Of a stretch of DNA of 64,000 nucleotides, positions 35,177-43,856 are shown piece after piece. The stretch comes from Bacillus thuringiensis. GTDB taxonomy: Bacteria; Bacillota; Bacilli; Bacillales; Bacillaceae_G. The notes below the pieces were generated by a model. The model ran no database searches and was not told where the DNA came from. It saw only the letters and a list, made by a program, of their open reading frames with translations. A program made the translations under genes and the position numbers. Each line of letters starts with the position of its first letter. Position 1 is the stretch's first letter. The stretch is taken from NCBI RefSeq assembly GCF_022095615.2, contig NZ_CP155560.1, forward strand, positions 62,001 to 126,000, given 5' to 3'.

Positions 35177-35209
35177 AAAAGAGGTCATGATACTCGACCT
35201 CTTTTTCAT
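35177..35209 (+). terminator. Additional hairpin terminator
   Basis: AAAAGAGGTC pairs with GACCTCTTTTT. A second hairpin, GAGCCTGT/ACAGGCT, lies 25 bases to the left. The stretch 35210-35507 holds no gene I can see. Confidence 0.6.
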
Positions 35210-35647
35210 ACAAGGGTTAGAAATTAGTTGCTATTAGACTCATACTCATTTTATGTTCAATGGTTAGAATATTCAATCTAATTATTTGTTTCTCAATATG
35301 TTTTTTTGTTTTTATTTAAGTAAAAAGAAGGTAGTAGTAAGCGAAATTAAGAACAGTTAAGAAAAAAGCTATTTTCTTTCCTGATTAACATAATTTTCAA
35401 AAAAGTACGGATGTTAATATTTGTTATATGATATATTTGTTAAAGTACTATTCCTGTAGTTTTAATGATGAATCTGTAAGATAGTTTGTTTGTCACATAT
35501 ATTCATCGTGAACTACCCGCCACTTAACGTCCTAATGGACTGTTTGAAGTGGGGGCTTCTCGGTTAGTCGTTACTTTTGATAGCTAACGAATTCGTCCTA
35601 AGACAACCGAGCTAACTCCCTCGTTCCAAGGGATATTTTATTGCTAT

Positions 35648-36760
35648 CTATGCTAACGCTAATAGGCATATTGCTTCATTTTTGATATTGATAGCTGCGT
35701 TATAATCTCTATCGAGATTTACACCACATATACAAGAATAGACTCGCTCAGACAATGACATATTTTTCACATTTCCACAACTGCTACATGTTTTTGTGGA
35801 AGGAAACCATTTGTCTATTTTCACAAGTTGTTTGCCTTGTTCGTGTAGTTTATAAGCTAAAAAAGAAGTGAACATACCCCAACCATTGTCAGTGACACTT
35901 TTTCCAAAATGAAGTGCTTGCGACATTCCTTTCATATTTAGATCTTCAATAGCTACAACATCAAAATGTGTAGCTAACTCTTTAGACTTATGATGAAGGA
36001 AGTTCTTACGTTGGTTCGCTACTTTTTCATGTAACTTAGCTACACGGATACGTTGTTTATTCCAACGAATAGAACCTTTTATTCTTCTTGATAATACTCG
36101 TTGTGCCTTTGCTAATCGGTCTAACATTTCACGATAGAACTTAGGATAATTGGCTCTCTCATCCTCAGAACTGACGTATAATTGATCCATCGCAAAGTCT
36201 AATCCAACAACTGTTTCTACTTCTTTTTGTACAATCTCTTTTTCGTATGCAGTCAAGATAGACACATAGTATTTACCAGTAGGTGTCATAGAAATCGTAC
36301 ATGACTTGATTATATGGTCTTGTGGTATTTCTCTATGCTGTTTGATACGTACCATTTTCAGTTTTGGCAATTTGATATGACCGTTAAGCAATATAATATT
36401 TCCGTTCACTACATTCGTTGTATAAGACTTTCTGTCTTTTTTACTTTTGAATGTTGGGAAGTCATTTTGACCCCTAAAGAAATTCTTATAGGCAGTTTGT
36501 AAGTTTAGTTGAGCATTTGCCAACGCTAATGAATCAACTTCTTTTAACCACTCAAATTCTGCTTTGTATTTCGCAGGAGTGGGAAGCTGTTGTTTCTTTA
36601 GTTGTTTCTTATCATCTTTGTATTTTTCATACACTTCTTTCCTTTCGGCTAACATTCTGTTATACACGAAACGTACAGAACCGAAGGTTTTACGCATAAG
36701 ATGTGCTTGATCTTCTGTTGGATACAAACGGAATTTATATGCTTTATTCTGCTTTGTCAT
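35648..36760 (-). CDS. tnpB: TnpB, RNA-guided nuclease of the IS200/IS605 element
   Basis: 370 residues, ATG 36760 with GAGGTG. The RuvC-like acidic residues are all present: Asp188 (VVGLDFA), Glu272 (VAIEDLNM), Asp352 (LDRDYNAAINI). A zinc ribbon has Cys325, Cys328, Cys343, Cys345. TnpB proteins cut DNA guided by an RNA made from the element's end downstream of the gene, and so favour retention of the element; here that region is 35508-35650. Length is typical. The gene looks functional. Confidence 0.93.
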   Translation of the reverse strand: MTKQNKAYKFRLYPTEDQAHLMRKTFGSVRFVYNRMLAERKEVYEKYKDDKKQLKKQQLPTPAKYKAEFEWLKEVDSLALANAQLNLQTAYKNFFRGQNDFPTFKSKKDRKSYTTNVVNGNIILLNGHIKLPKLKMVRIKQHREIPQDHIIKSCTISMTPTGKYYVSILTAYEKEIVQKEVETVVGLDFAMDQLYVSSEDERANYPKFYREMLDRLAKAQRVLSRRIKGSIRWNKQRIRVAKLHEKVANQRKNFLHHKSKELATHFDVVAIEDLNMKGMSQALHFGKSVTDNGWGMFTSFLAYKLHEQGKQLVKIDKWFPSTKTCSSCGNVKNMSLSERVYSCICGVNLDRDYNAAINIKNEAICLLALA

Positions 36761-36771
36761 ATCATTTCACC

Positions 36772-37170
36772 TCACTTTTCACCTTGATTTTCAATATATT
36801 TTTTTACTACGTCTATTGATGAAGCACCAGTAGTTAGTAAGCAAAAACTTCTTGACCAAAACATCTCTTTCCAAAGTTTCTTTCTCACTTGTGGAAAGTC
36901 TCTCTTGATTAGTCGAGAGCTTGCACTTTTATAAGCATTGATGAATTTTGTCATTTCTGTATTAGGGTGTGCTTTGAACAAAATATGAACATGATCTACA
37001 TCGTGATTCCATTCAACTAATGTGATGTTATAGCTTTCAGATAGTCGAACAAACATATCTTTTGCATAGTCTGACATATCATCATCAAATACATTTCTTC
37101 TGTATTTCACGACCAATACAAGGTGATAGTACAACGAGAATACTGAATGGTTATTACTATCTAATTTCAT
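36772..37170 (-). CDS. tnpA: TnpA, Y1 (HUH) transposase of the IS200/IS605 element
   Basis: About 132 residues from ATG 37170, which has AAAGG upstream; the ATG at 37191 lacks a site. The HUH motif is DHVHILFK (His60 and His62) and the catalytic Tyr is about Tyr125 (VVKKYIENQ). The enzyme cuts and joins single-stranded DNA at the element's hairpin ends. It ends 11 bases before tnpB. All key residues are present, so it can probably mobilise the two shortened relatives. Confidence 0.92.
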   Translation of the reverse strand: MKLDSNNHSVFSLYYHLVLVVKYRRNVFDDDMSDYAKDMFVRLSESYNITLVEWNHDVDHVHILFKAHPNTEMTKFINAYKSASSRLIKRDFPQVRKKLWKEMFWSRSFCLLTTGASSIDVVKKYIENQGEK

Positions 37171-37431
37171 TAATATACCAACCTTTATCATTTATAAGAC
37201 TGATTATATCAAAGGCAACATAAAATGCAAAACCTTTTGGCTACGCCAAACCGAAATTCATCTGCCACCTACCGTTGGTCTACGCCCTTCACACGCTTGA
37301 GGAAGGAGAATCCTTTCGGGGAATACATTAAATTAAAAAGAACTTGTAGAGATTCCTACAGGCTCTTTTTAGTTTAAGGGTTGAATGTAGATTTGAAGTA
37401 AAGAAACAATTTTTTGAGAGGAGAAAAGTAA

Positions 37432-37938
37432 ATGTTTATAAAAGCGGAAAGATTATTAATACGAAATTTTGAGTTCAAAGATTGGCAAGCTGTCCATGAG
37501 TATACATCAGATAGCAATGTAATGAAATACATACCCGAAGGGGTTTTTACTGAAGAAGATACAAGAAACTTTGTAAATAAAAATATGGGTGAAAATGCTG
37601 AGAACTTTCCTGTGATACTGATAGATGAAAATATTCTGATTGGTCATATTGTTTTTCATAAATATTTTGGTGAGCATACTTATGAGATTGGGTGGGTATT
37701 CAATCCTAAATATTTCGATAAAGGATATGCTTCTGAAGCAGCACAAGCTACATTGAAATATGGGTTTAAGGAAATGAAATTACATAGAATTATAGCGACA
37801 TGTCAGCCACAAAATACCCCATCATATCGATTGATGGAGAGAATTGGAATGAGAAGAGAAGGCTATTTCAGGAAGTGTATCCCCCATGGAAATGAATGGT
37901 GGGATGAATATTATTACGCTATTTTAGAAGAAGAGTAG
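37432..37938 (+). CDS. GNAT acetyltransferase (RimJ/RimL-like)
   Basis: 168 residues with GAGAGGAG upstream. GNAT features: LLIRNFEFKDW at the start, IGWVFNPKYFDKGYASEA (acetyl-CoA binding pattern with GYASEA), HRIIATCQPQNTPSYRLMERIGMRREG near the end. RimJ/RimL-like members acetylate N-terminal amines of proteins, peptides or small molecules; the substrate is not predictable. It stands alone between the insertion element and a transposase remnant. Confidence 0.85.
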   Translation: MFIKAERLLIRNFEFKDWQAVHEYTSDSNVMKYIPEGVFTEEDTRNFVNKNMGENAENFPVILIDENILIGHIVFHKYFGEHTYEIGWVFNPKYFDKGYASEAAQATLKYGFKEMKLHRIIATCQPQNTPSYRLMERIGMRREGYFRKCIPHGNEWWDEYYYAILEEE

Positions 37939-37965
37939 TGTTTCAGAGCGCATTATTTAAATCGC

Positions 37966-38547
37966 TTGGTCTATAAAATCATTAAAATGTGGGCGGTCCA
38001 CACCCGTTTACCTTCTTTAGAAATCAAGAGGACGACAATGGAAGCCGGTTATGACTACTACCCTATTTATGAACAAGTTCATTGTATAGGAGCCCAGTCT
38101 GTCATAGCATACAACAAGAAAAATGAGCCTGAACCAATAGGCTTTGATAAGTACTTCGCACCAACATGTGTGCGAGAGCATAGTTATTGTTACGACAGCT
38201 ATGATGCAAAATATGAAACATTAAAATATACACGGCCAATCGAATGTAAAGAAGGTCCATTAGCCCGCGACAGCCTTTGTCAAAAGGTTTATAAAAAGAA
38301 AGTTACAGATGACCTGAGACGTTATACGGTACAGGCAAGAGGCCCGATGAAATGGACTGAAATCTATAAGGAACGAAGTGCCGTTGAGCGCGTAAACACC
38401 TATCTAAAAGGTTATTTTCTAATGAATCAGATTTACCATTGTACAGGGAAGAAAGCTAAAGTCCATTTTGATTTGGTTCATCTTGCGTAAAACGCCTGCA
38501 AACTGGCAGTTGATCGGCTTTCCCAACTACAACTTTCTGTAGCATAA
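37966..38547 (+). pseudogene. C-terminal remnant of a DDE transposase
   Basis: The frame has no ribosome site and begins mid-protein. It ends ERSAVERVNTYLKGYFLMNQ...HFDLVHLA, then a TAA at 38488-38490, and continues in the same frame (NACKLAVDRLSQLQLSVA) to TAA 38547. The ERxxVERVN pattern is that of the final acidic region of DDE transposases (IS4/IS1182-like). The N-terminal half is missing and one stop interrupts the tail. Confidence 0.7.
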
Positions 38548-38760
38548 TTAGCTATTTCATTCGTTTTTTTAAGGAATCATCGAAATTCTGTTTCTTTATG
38601 ATTTTTTAAAAGTGCGCATTATGAAATTGATTCAGTTGTTTAAAAATAGAGATGCTATGATGGATAATTATGCTATTTTTTATTTCATGTATAATAAGAT
38701 GAGGGGATATCTTAATATTAAACTAATCAAAACAAGTATATCAGTAAAAGGGGGAGAAGG

Positions 38761-39417
38761 ATGGATAAGTTATTGCAAGAAATAATAAATTGGGTTAGTA
38801 GGACTAATGAACAGGTTGTTATTGGTGTTTCAGGGCATGGAGCTGCTGGAAAAACAACGTTTGCTAATATGCTTGTAGACCTACTAGATCAAAATGAAGT
38901 GAATTATATTAATACAGATCCATACATTGTTAGTTCAGATATACGAAAGCATGCAATTATTCACTATACATATCAAAACGAAAATCATCATTATAAAATG
39001 ACGGCTTGTCATCCATCAGCGCATCATCTGTCTGCTTTAGAAAGAGATGTTCAGATGGTAAGGGCTGGTTTAGATTTTTATACGATAGATACGCATTATA
39101 TGAAAAGCGAGTTAATTTCTTCAAAAAACAAAGTGACGATTGTAGAAGGAATGTGTGTCGCATTTATTAATCCCGATCTATTTGATTTAAAAATTTACTT
39201 CTATACAGATGATGAAACGGAATTAATGAGAAGGTCTAGCCGAGATATTGCTGAAAGGGGAGCCGATATCAATTATTTAAGGCAATCTCATGCAGAACGT
39301 CGAATTCAATATAAGGTTTTTATGCATCCATACAGTCAACATTTTGATATTATTATTAAAAGTTCCGATAAAGCAATATGTCTAGAAAAAAATACATTTG
39401 AGTTTTATGGAGTATAA
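38761..39417 (+). CDS. Uridine-kinase-like P-loop kinase
   Basis: 218 residues, GGGGGAGAAGG upstream. Walker A GVSGHGAAGKTT near residue 23-34, then NTDPYI and later RSSRDIAERG, which fits the uridine kinase / phosphoribulokinase-like family. Substrate cannot be told: members phosphorylate uridine, pantothenate or related compounds. Gene stands alone with its own terminator about 130 bases later. Confidence 0.78.
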   Translation: MDKLLQEIINWVSRTNEQVVIGVSGHGAAGKTTFANMLVDLLDQNEVNYINTDPYIVSSDIRKHAIIHYTYQNENHHYKMTACHPSAHHLSALERDVQMVRAGLDFYTIDTHYMKSELISSKNKVTIVEGMCVAFINPDLFDLKIYFYTDDETELMRRSSRDIAERGADINYLRQSHAERRIQYKVFMHPYSQHFDIIIKSSDKAICLEKNTFEFYGV

Positions 39418-39546
39418 ATGCAAATACTCTATTTGTTATGTTTATTATGAGGGTTCATTTTCATTATTTGGATCTCAAATGAAGCAACTTTATTATTCGC
39501 TAAAAAATCCATTTTCTATGAAACAACTAGATTTTTAAACGACTTT

Positions 39547-39583
39547 AATAGACATCTGTCATTTACATAGACAGATGTCTATT
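39547..39583 (+). terminator. Rho-independent terminator
   Basis: AATAGACATCTGTC pairs with GACAGATGTCTATT around a 9-base loop, then TGTATTTTT. Confidence 0.75.
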
Positions 39584-39921
39584 GTATTTTTGGCGGCAAG
39601 ACGAAATAACTTTATTGTTGCTTTACAGCAGTGGGGTAGTTCAAAACAACTCCTTCCACAAAATATATACTGATTAGTGCTGTTATTCATTCTAATCTTT
39701 GTAATAACCGGATATTGCCGCTAGTCCAAAAAAGTTCGCAATCTATTATAAGTAATTCATGAAGATAAGATAATAAAAAATATTTTTTCATTTTAATATT
39801 TAAAACTTATGTATACGTGTTACAATGAAGTTCTCCAATTTATTTTATTCTTCTATTTAGAATTTATGGTTTAGTTTCCAATAATACAAAAGTTGCTGTA
39901 GTAAATAGATAAATGAATAAA
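39584..39921. other. Gene-free stretch with imperfect long-range inverted repeat
   Basis: No gene was found. TTTTTGGCGGCAA near 39585-39599 is partly complementary to TTGCCGCTAGTCCAAAAAA near 39713-39734. This could be a small decayed mobile element of about 150 bp. Confidence 0.25.
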
Positions 39922-39963
39922 GCGAAGTGGCCAGAGTGGTTAAAAGGATAAGGCTGTTAAGTA
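39922..39963 (+). pseudogene. tRNA-like 5' fragment cut off by a mobile element
   Basis: GCGAAGTGGCCAGAGTGG and the following TTAAAAGG...GGCTGTTAAG resemble the acceptor strand, D-arm and anticodon loop of a Ser/Leu-type tRNA. No anticodon 3' stem, T-arm or CCA follows; the deleted IS605-type element starts about 15 bases later. It is at best a tRNA relic. Confidence 0.3.
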
Positions 39964-39978
39964 TAGTTATTCAAAGAT

Positions 39979-40363
39979 TGAACTACTCACCACTTAATGT
40001 CCTTACGGACTGTTTGAAGTGGGAGATTCCTGCGAACACCGATGTATCCAACAGTTATCTTAGCAGGCGCCGCCCGTAGTCCCTACGGTGAAAACATAAG
40101 CATCTTGTACGTTGACTCACCACGTTTCCTACTTTAGCTTGGTTTTCGCAACTTCAGCAAACGTGGGGCGAAAGAACGTTGAAGATTTTACAGTTGCAAC
40201 GTTTTTCTGCAACCAACCTCATATCTTCAGTTTTCAAAGAGCAATCTGTACATGTATATAGTAGCAAACATGTTGGCTTATGCCAACCGACATTCATTTC
40301 CCACCTAAAATTGGTGTTTTACACCTTCACATTTTTGAGGAAGGAGTCTTTTGTCGGAAAACG
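39979..40363. mobile_element. Second internally deleted IS200/IS605-type element (about 385 bp)
   Basis: The left end (GAACTACTCACCACTTAATG, GTCCTTACGGACTGTTTGAA, GTGGGAG) matches the tnpB-side end at 35.5 kb, and the right part (GGCTTATGCCAACCGACATT, later TTTTGAGGAAGGAGTCTTTT) matches the tnpA-side end near 37.23-37.32 kb, more diverged than in the first copy. Between them are about 240 bases without a transposase, possibly a guide-RNA-like segment from an older tnpB end. It appears to sit beside or in a tRNA-like relic. Confidence 0.65.
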
Positions 40364-40727
40364 ATAAATTCACTTAGTTAAGTTAAATGGAATTTAGTAT
40401 GGTAAGGATTTCATCTAATGTGAATCGATCTAAATTAAACTTTTGATTCAATCAAAACTAAAAATCATCTTTTAAATGAAGTCTATGTTTCTACAGTTAA
40501 TGTAGAATAATTTGTAGGTTTAACATTGATTACTATAAAAAAATTACATATTCGAAAGGTGGATAGATAAAATTCTGCTTGTAAAAACTAAATTGTTATA
40601 TAAGGAGATATATGTAAAAGGATATAACGGTAATTTCATTTCGAATGATACCATAAATGAATGTAGAAAAAATAAAGGAGCAAACGATTAAATAAACAAT
40701 ATAAGTTGTAAGAATGAAAGGAAGAAT
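40364..40727. other. Leader region of the chemoreceptor gene
   Basis: No coding frame with support. The AAAGGAAG ribosome site lies at 40717-40724. No promoter could be named with confidence. Confidence 0.25.
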
Positions 40728-42716
40728 TTGATAGTGTTTAAAATAAAAGAAAGATTGGAACAAATGAAGCTTAAAACGAAGTTGTCTATGGCATTTATTG
40801 CAATATTAATTATACCTAGTCTTATCGTAGGAGTATCATCTTATGATAAAGCAAAAACGGATCTTAATGAAACAATTCTACAAACTGCGAAAGATAATGT
40901 AAGTATTTTAAATAAGATAGTTGACGATGAGTTAGAAAATAAACATGTAGATGTAACTCATTTTGCAAAGATACTTACACAAGGTGATTATAATGCTGAC
41001 CAATTGCAAAATGTGCAAAGTAAATTTGATCAATATATACAGTTACATCCAGAGATAGAAACAATTTATACTACATCCAGTAATAATCAATTTATTCATG
41101 CACCTGTTGGAAAAATACCAGACGGATTTAATCCGTTAGAAAGTAGTTGGTATAAGGATGCAGTAAAAGCTAATGGAGAGATTATTGTTTCGTCTCCCTA
41201 TAAATCAAAGGCTACAGGAAATATGGTAATAGCAATTGCAAAGCAAAATGCTGATAAAAGTGGTGTCATTGGTATGGATTTGAATATTGATGATATCGTA
41301 AAAACTTCTAAAATGATAAAAATAGGAAAACAAGGCTTTGTATCTATAGTAAGTCAAGATAAGACTATCGTTGTTCATCCTACACTTAAGCCAGGTGAGA
41401 AATTAGAGAAATCATTAGCAGATGAACTATACAAGAAAGAAGATGGAGTAATTACTTATAGCCTTAATGGTGAGGATCGAAACATAAGCTTTAAAACAAA
41501 CAAAAAAACAGGTTGGAAAATAGCTGGTGTAATGCCTATTAAAGAGATTGAAGAAGCTACCAATCCTATTTTTTATAAAACGCTCACTATAATAGGGGCT
41601 TCACTGTTGTTAGGTGGAATTGTAATTTTCTTCATTCTTAAATCTATTATTAATCCACTAAGACAATTAGTTATTTCAGCTCAAAGAATTAGTCAGGGAG
41701 ATTTAACTGAGAAAATAGATATTCGTTCAAAGGATGAACTTGGTCAATTAGGTGGTAGTTTCAATACAATGGCAGAGTCGTTATGTAATATAATTTCTCA
41801 AATTAACACATCTGCAGGACATGTGGCTGCTTCGTCTGAAGAACTAACTGCTAGCGTAGAGCAAGCAAGTGTTGCGACAGAACAAATCACAAAAGAAATG
41901 GAAGAAATATCGAATAGTGCAGAAGTACAAAATAATGAAGTTGCGTCTGGAGCTAAATTAATTGGTGAGGTAACACGAAACATTCAATGCGTAGCTGATA
42001 ATGCTTCCGAAGTATCGACTTCATCCTTATATACAAAGCAAAGAGCTAACGAGGGCGAACAATTAGTAGAACAAACTGTAATGCAAATGCAGTCTATACA
42101 TCGTTCTGTTTCTCAATCCGATAATGTAATTAAATTATTAGATAAGAAATCGCAGCAAATCGGAAGTATATTAGAAGTAATTCAAAATATTGCTGCACAA
42201 ACAAATTTATTAGCATTGAATGCAGCGATTGAAGCGGCAAGGGCAGGAGAACAGGGGCGTGGCTTTGCAATTGTTGCTGATGAAGTCAGGAAGTTAGCAG
42301 AGCAATCATCCGAATCTTCGATGGAAATTGGAAGTTTAATTAATGAAATACAAGCAGATGTACATGAGACTGTAAAAGCTATGAATGAAGTAGGAGTTGA
42401 AGTGCAGTCGGGGATTCAGGTTGCGAATGATACAAAACAAAGTTTTTATGAGATTTCAAAATCTGCAAATGATATTGTGTCAAAAGTACAGGGTATGGTG
42501 GAATTATCAAATAAAATGACAAGTGATGTAATGGAAGTCGATACATCAATTAATCAAATATCTATGGCTGTGAAAGAGAATTCTTCAAGTATGCAAACGA
42601 TAGCCGGTTCATCTGAGGAGCAACATGCTTCTATGGAAGAGATAAATTCTTCAGCAATACAATTAGCACAGATGGCCGAAGAGCTTCAAGAATTAATTGG
42701 TGGATTTAAGATATAA
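40728..42716 (+). CDS. Methyl-accepting chemotaxis protein
   Basis: 662 residues from TTG 40728 (or GTG 40734; both fit the AAAGGAAG site). Membrane segments near 19-40 and 283-305 enclose a Cache-type sensor domain of about 240 residues (LDVN-like region: [11 protein letters not shown]). A HAMP domain follows, then a long helical signalling domain with the conserved tip [44 protein letters not shown] split across the hairpin, and methylation-type Glu/Gln helices. It reports ligand binding to CheA. Ligand unknown; Cache domains often bind amino or organic acids. Confidence 0.93.
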   Translation: MIVFKIKERLEQMKLKTKLSMAFIAILIIPSLIVGVSSYDKAKTDLNETILQTAKDNVSILNKIVDDELENKHVDVTHFAKILTQGDYNADQLQNVQSKFDQYIQLHPEIETIYTTSSNNQFIHAPVGKIPDGFNPLESSWYKDAVKANGEIIVSSPYKSKATGNMVIAIAKQNADKSGVIGMDLNIDDIVKTSKMIKIGKQGFVSIVSQDKTIVVHPTLKPGEKLEKSLADELYKKEDGVITYSLNGEDRNISFKTNKKTGWKIAGVMPIKEIEEATNPIFYKTLTIIGASLLLGGIVIFFILKSIINPLRQLVISAQRISQGDLTEKIDIRSKDELGQLGGSFNTMAESLCNIISQINTSAGHVAASSEELTASVEQASVATEQITKEMEEISNSAEVQNNEVASGAKLIGEVTRNIQCVADNASEVSTSSLYTKQRANEGEQLVEQTVMQMQSIHRSVSQSDNVIKLLDKKSQQIGSILEVIQNIAAQTNLLALNAAIEAARAGEQGRGFAIVADEVRKLAEQSSESSMEIGSLINEIQADVHETVKAMNEVGVEVQSGIQVANDTKQSFYEISKSANDIVSKVQGMVELSNKMTSDVMEVDTSINQISMAVKENSSSMQTIAGSSEEQHASMEEINSSAIQLAQMAEELQELIGGFKI

Positions 42717-42830
42717 GTTAAGATTCTAGGATAGAATTCTAGATAGTATATGTAAGGGTAGAAGTTAAAAATCTTATAATGTAGTAAATAAATATAATAT
42801 GTATTTTTTATTATAAAGAATGAAGAAATA

Positions 42831-42932
42831 AGGCTTTTAACCGCAAGAACTACGGGGGTAGCCTAATCAATTAGAGTTCAAAGAGTTTACACATGCAGAT
42901 CAACTACTTTAAATGGTAGTTGATCTTTTTTA
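42831..42932 (+). ncRNA. Structured element plus terminator downstream of the chemoreceptor
   Basis: AGGCT at 42831-42835 pairs with AGCCT about 30 bases later, enclosing CCG/CGG in ACCGCAAGAACTACGGGGGT. A terminator AGATCAACTAC/GTAGTTGATCT with T6 ends it at 42897-42932. It begins over 110 bases after the chemoreceptor stop, so it may be an independent RNA. Parts recall c-di-GMP riboswitch-like wording (CGCAA...ACGGGGGTAGCC) but I cannot fit a full consensus. Confidence 0.35.
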
Positions 42933-43005
42933 TGAGATATTCATTTTTGAATATCTCCTTCATTCAAGTGTAGTGTTGATACAGAAGTATATATTGAACA
43001 ATTTA

Positions 43006-43227
43006 TCACATCCAAAAATCTTCAAAGTCTACGCCGAATCCTTTTCTTTTTAAGGCCCTGATTATTTTTTGACCATTCCCTAATGAAGGCTTGAATTGAT
43101 TCGAACGGGAGATACGGCTAATTGTATTTTGGTTTACCCCACTCCATTCCTTTAATTCCGTTTGAGTAATATCATTCTTTCTTAAAAATTTACCAAACTT
43201 AGATAACGGTTTTCCTAAGCCAAACAC
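43006..43227 (-). CDS. Small Xre-type repressor, likely controller of the FtsK module
   Basis: About 73 residues from GTG 43227 (AGGAG site eight bases before; the GTG at 43236 overlaps that site). HTH pattern: GKFLRKNDITQTELKEWSGVNQNTISRISRSN. It is divergent from the membrane/FtsK operon at 43.5 kb, with the 12-bp repeats between them, an arrangement common for conjugative-element repressors. It lacks a protease partner. Confidence 0.75.
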   Translation of the reverse strand: MFGLGKPLSKFGKFLRKNDITQTELKEWSGVNQNTISRISRSNQFKPSLGNGQKIIRALKRKGFGVDFEDFWM

Positions 43228-43308
43228 TGCGAACACTCCTATTCGTAGATACTCTATTAATCACATTTTTACCAAAGCCTGATTTTTTTAAACAAAAGTG
43301 TTAATAAT

Positions 43309-43460
43309 GTACAAGCTGTTCGCAATATGATGTATCAAGGTCGCTATCAAAGTTGCTAGCAAACGTATTATCAAGATAGATATCAAATCAATTAGCTTCT
43401 GTATTGGCAAAGTACATATCAAATTAACTATCAAAGTAATGTTAACAAGGTAATAAATGA
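43309..43460 (+). repeat. 12-bp periodic repeats (TATCAA motif)
   Basis: Exact TATCAA hexamers start at 43333, 43345, 43369, 43381, 43417 and 43429; all spacings are multiples of 12. Degenerate copies (TAGCAA 43357, TAGCTT 43393, TGGCAA 43405) fill the gaps. Read as protein in one frame this gives YQxx tetrapeptides (YQGRYQSC, YYQDRYQIN, TYQINYQSN) broken by stops. It is therefore either a decayed tetrapeptide-repeat gene or an iteron/operator array. Confidence 0.7.
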
Positions 43461-43520
43461 ATCAACCCTATGTTTTATAAGTTTTCTTATTCTGTTTATA
43501 AAGAGAACGGAGGCATTTAA

Positions 43521-43841
43521 ATGCGAGTAAGGAAAGAAAGGATTTTTTTTCGTAAGTTTATAGATCGGCCATACAAAGATAAAGAAAATACAATTCGTAA
43601 ATATAAGTCATTAAGTCCTTTTGCATTTTTTCATATGTCCGATCAAGTGTTAAATACTTATATTGCATTAGGAATAATGGGGACGGTTTTAATTGGGGCA
43701 GTCTTGTTAGAAAAGTATTTGGTACAAAATGAACATATAATTGCAGCAAAGTTTGTGAGTGGAAGTATTTATTATGGTATGCGAATTGGTGGGGTTTGCT
43801 TGATTGGATACGCATTTGTTCGCATCGTAAGTATGTTTTAG
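43521..43841 (+). CDS. Small membrane protein of the FtsK module
   Basis: 106 residues, ACGGAGG upstream. A basic N-terminus (MRVRKERIFFRKF) is followed by two hydrophobic segments (about 46-66 and 79-104). It lies 15 bases before the FtsK-like gene. Small membrane proteins in this position are found in Gram-positive conjugation modules beside the coupling ATPase, but I do not recognise a family. Confidence 0.6.
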   Translation: MRVRKERIFFRKFIDRPYKDKENTIRKYKSLSPFAFFHMSDQVLNTYIALGIMGTVLIGAVLLEKYLVQNEHIIAAKFVSGSIYYGMRIGGVCLIGYAFVRIVSMF

Positions 43842-43856
43842 GGAGGAATGGAGTAA

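Larger units (their letters stand above)
35508..37327 (-). mobile_element. Intact IS200/IS605-family element (tnpA + tnpB)
   Basis: The element carries tnpA and tnpB in the same leftward direction. The tnpB-side end (about 35508-35640) has a CCACTT...AAGTGG hairpin with GTCC/GGAC inside, and the tnpA-side end (about 37230-37327) contains GAGGAAGGAGAATCCTTTCG. Both ends recur in the deleted copies at 26.9 and 40.0 kb, which helps set limits; exact cut points are uncertain by a few bases. No terminal inverted repeats or target duplication are expected for this family. Confidence 0.85.

Noticed and set aside
43333..43440. CRISPR array
   Set aside because: The 12-bp periodic units are contiguous with no unique spacers of 30 or so bases, and no cas genes are near.
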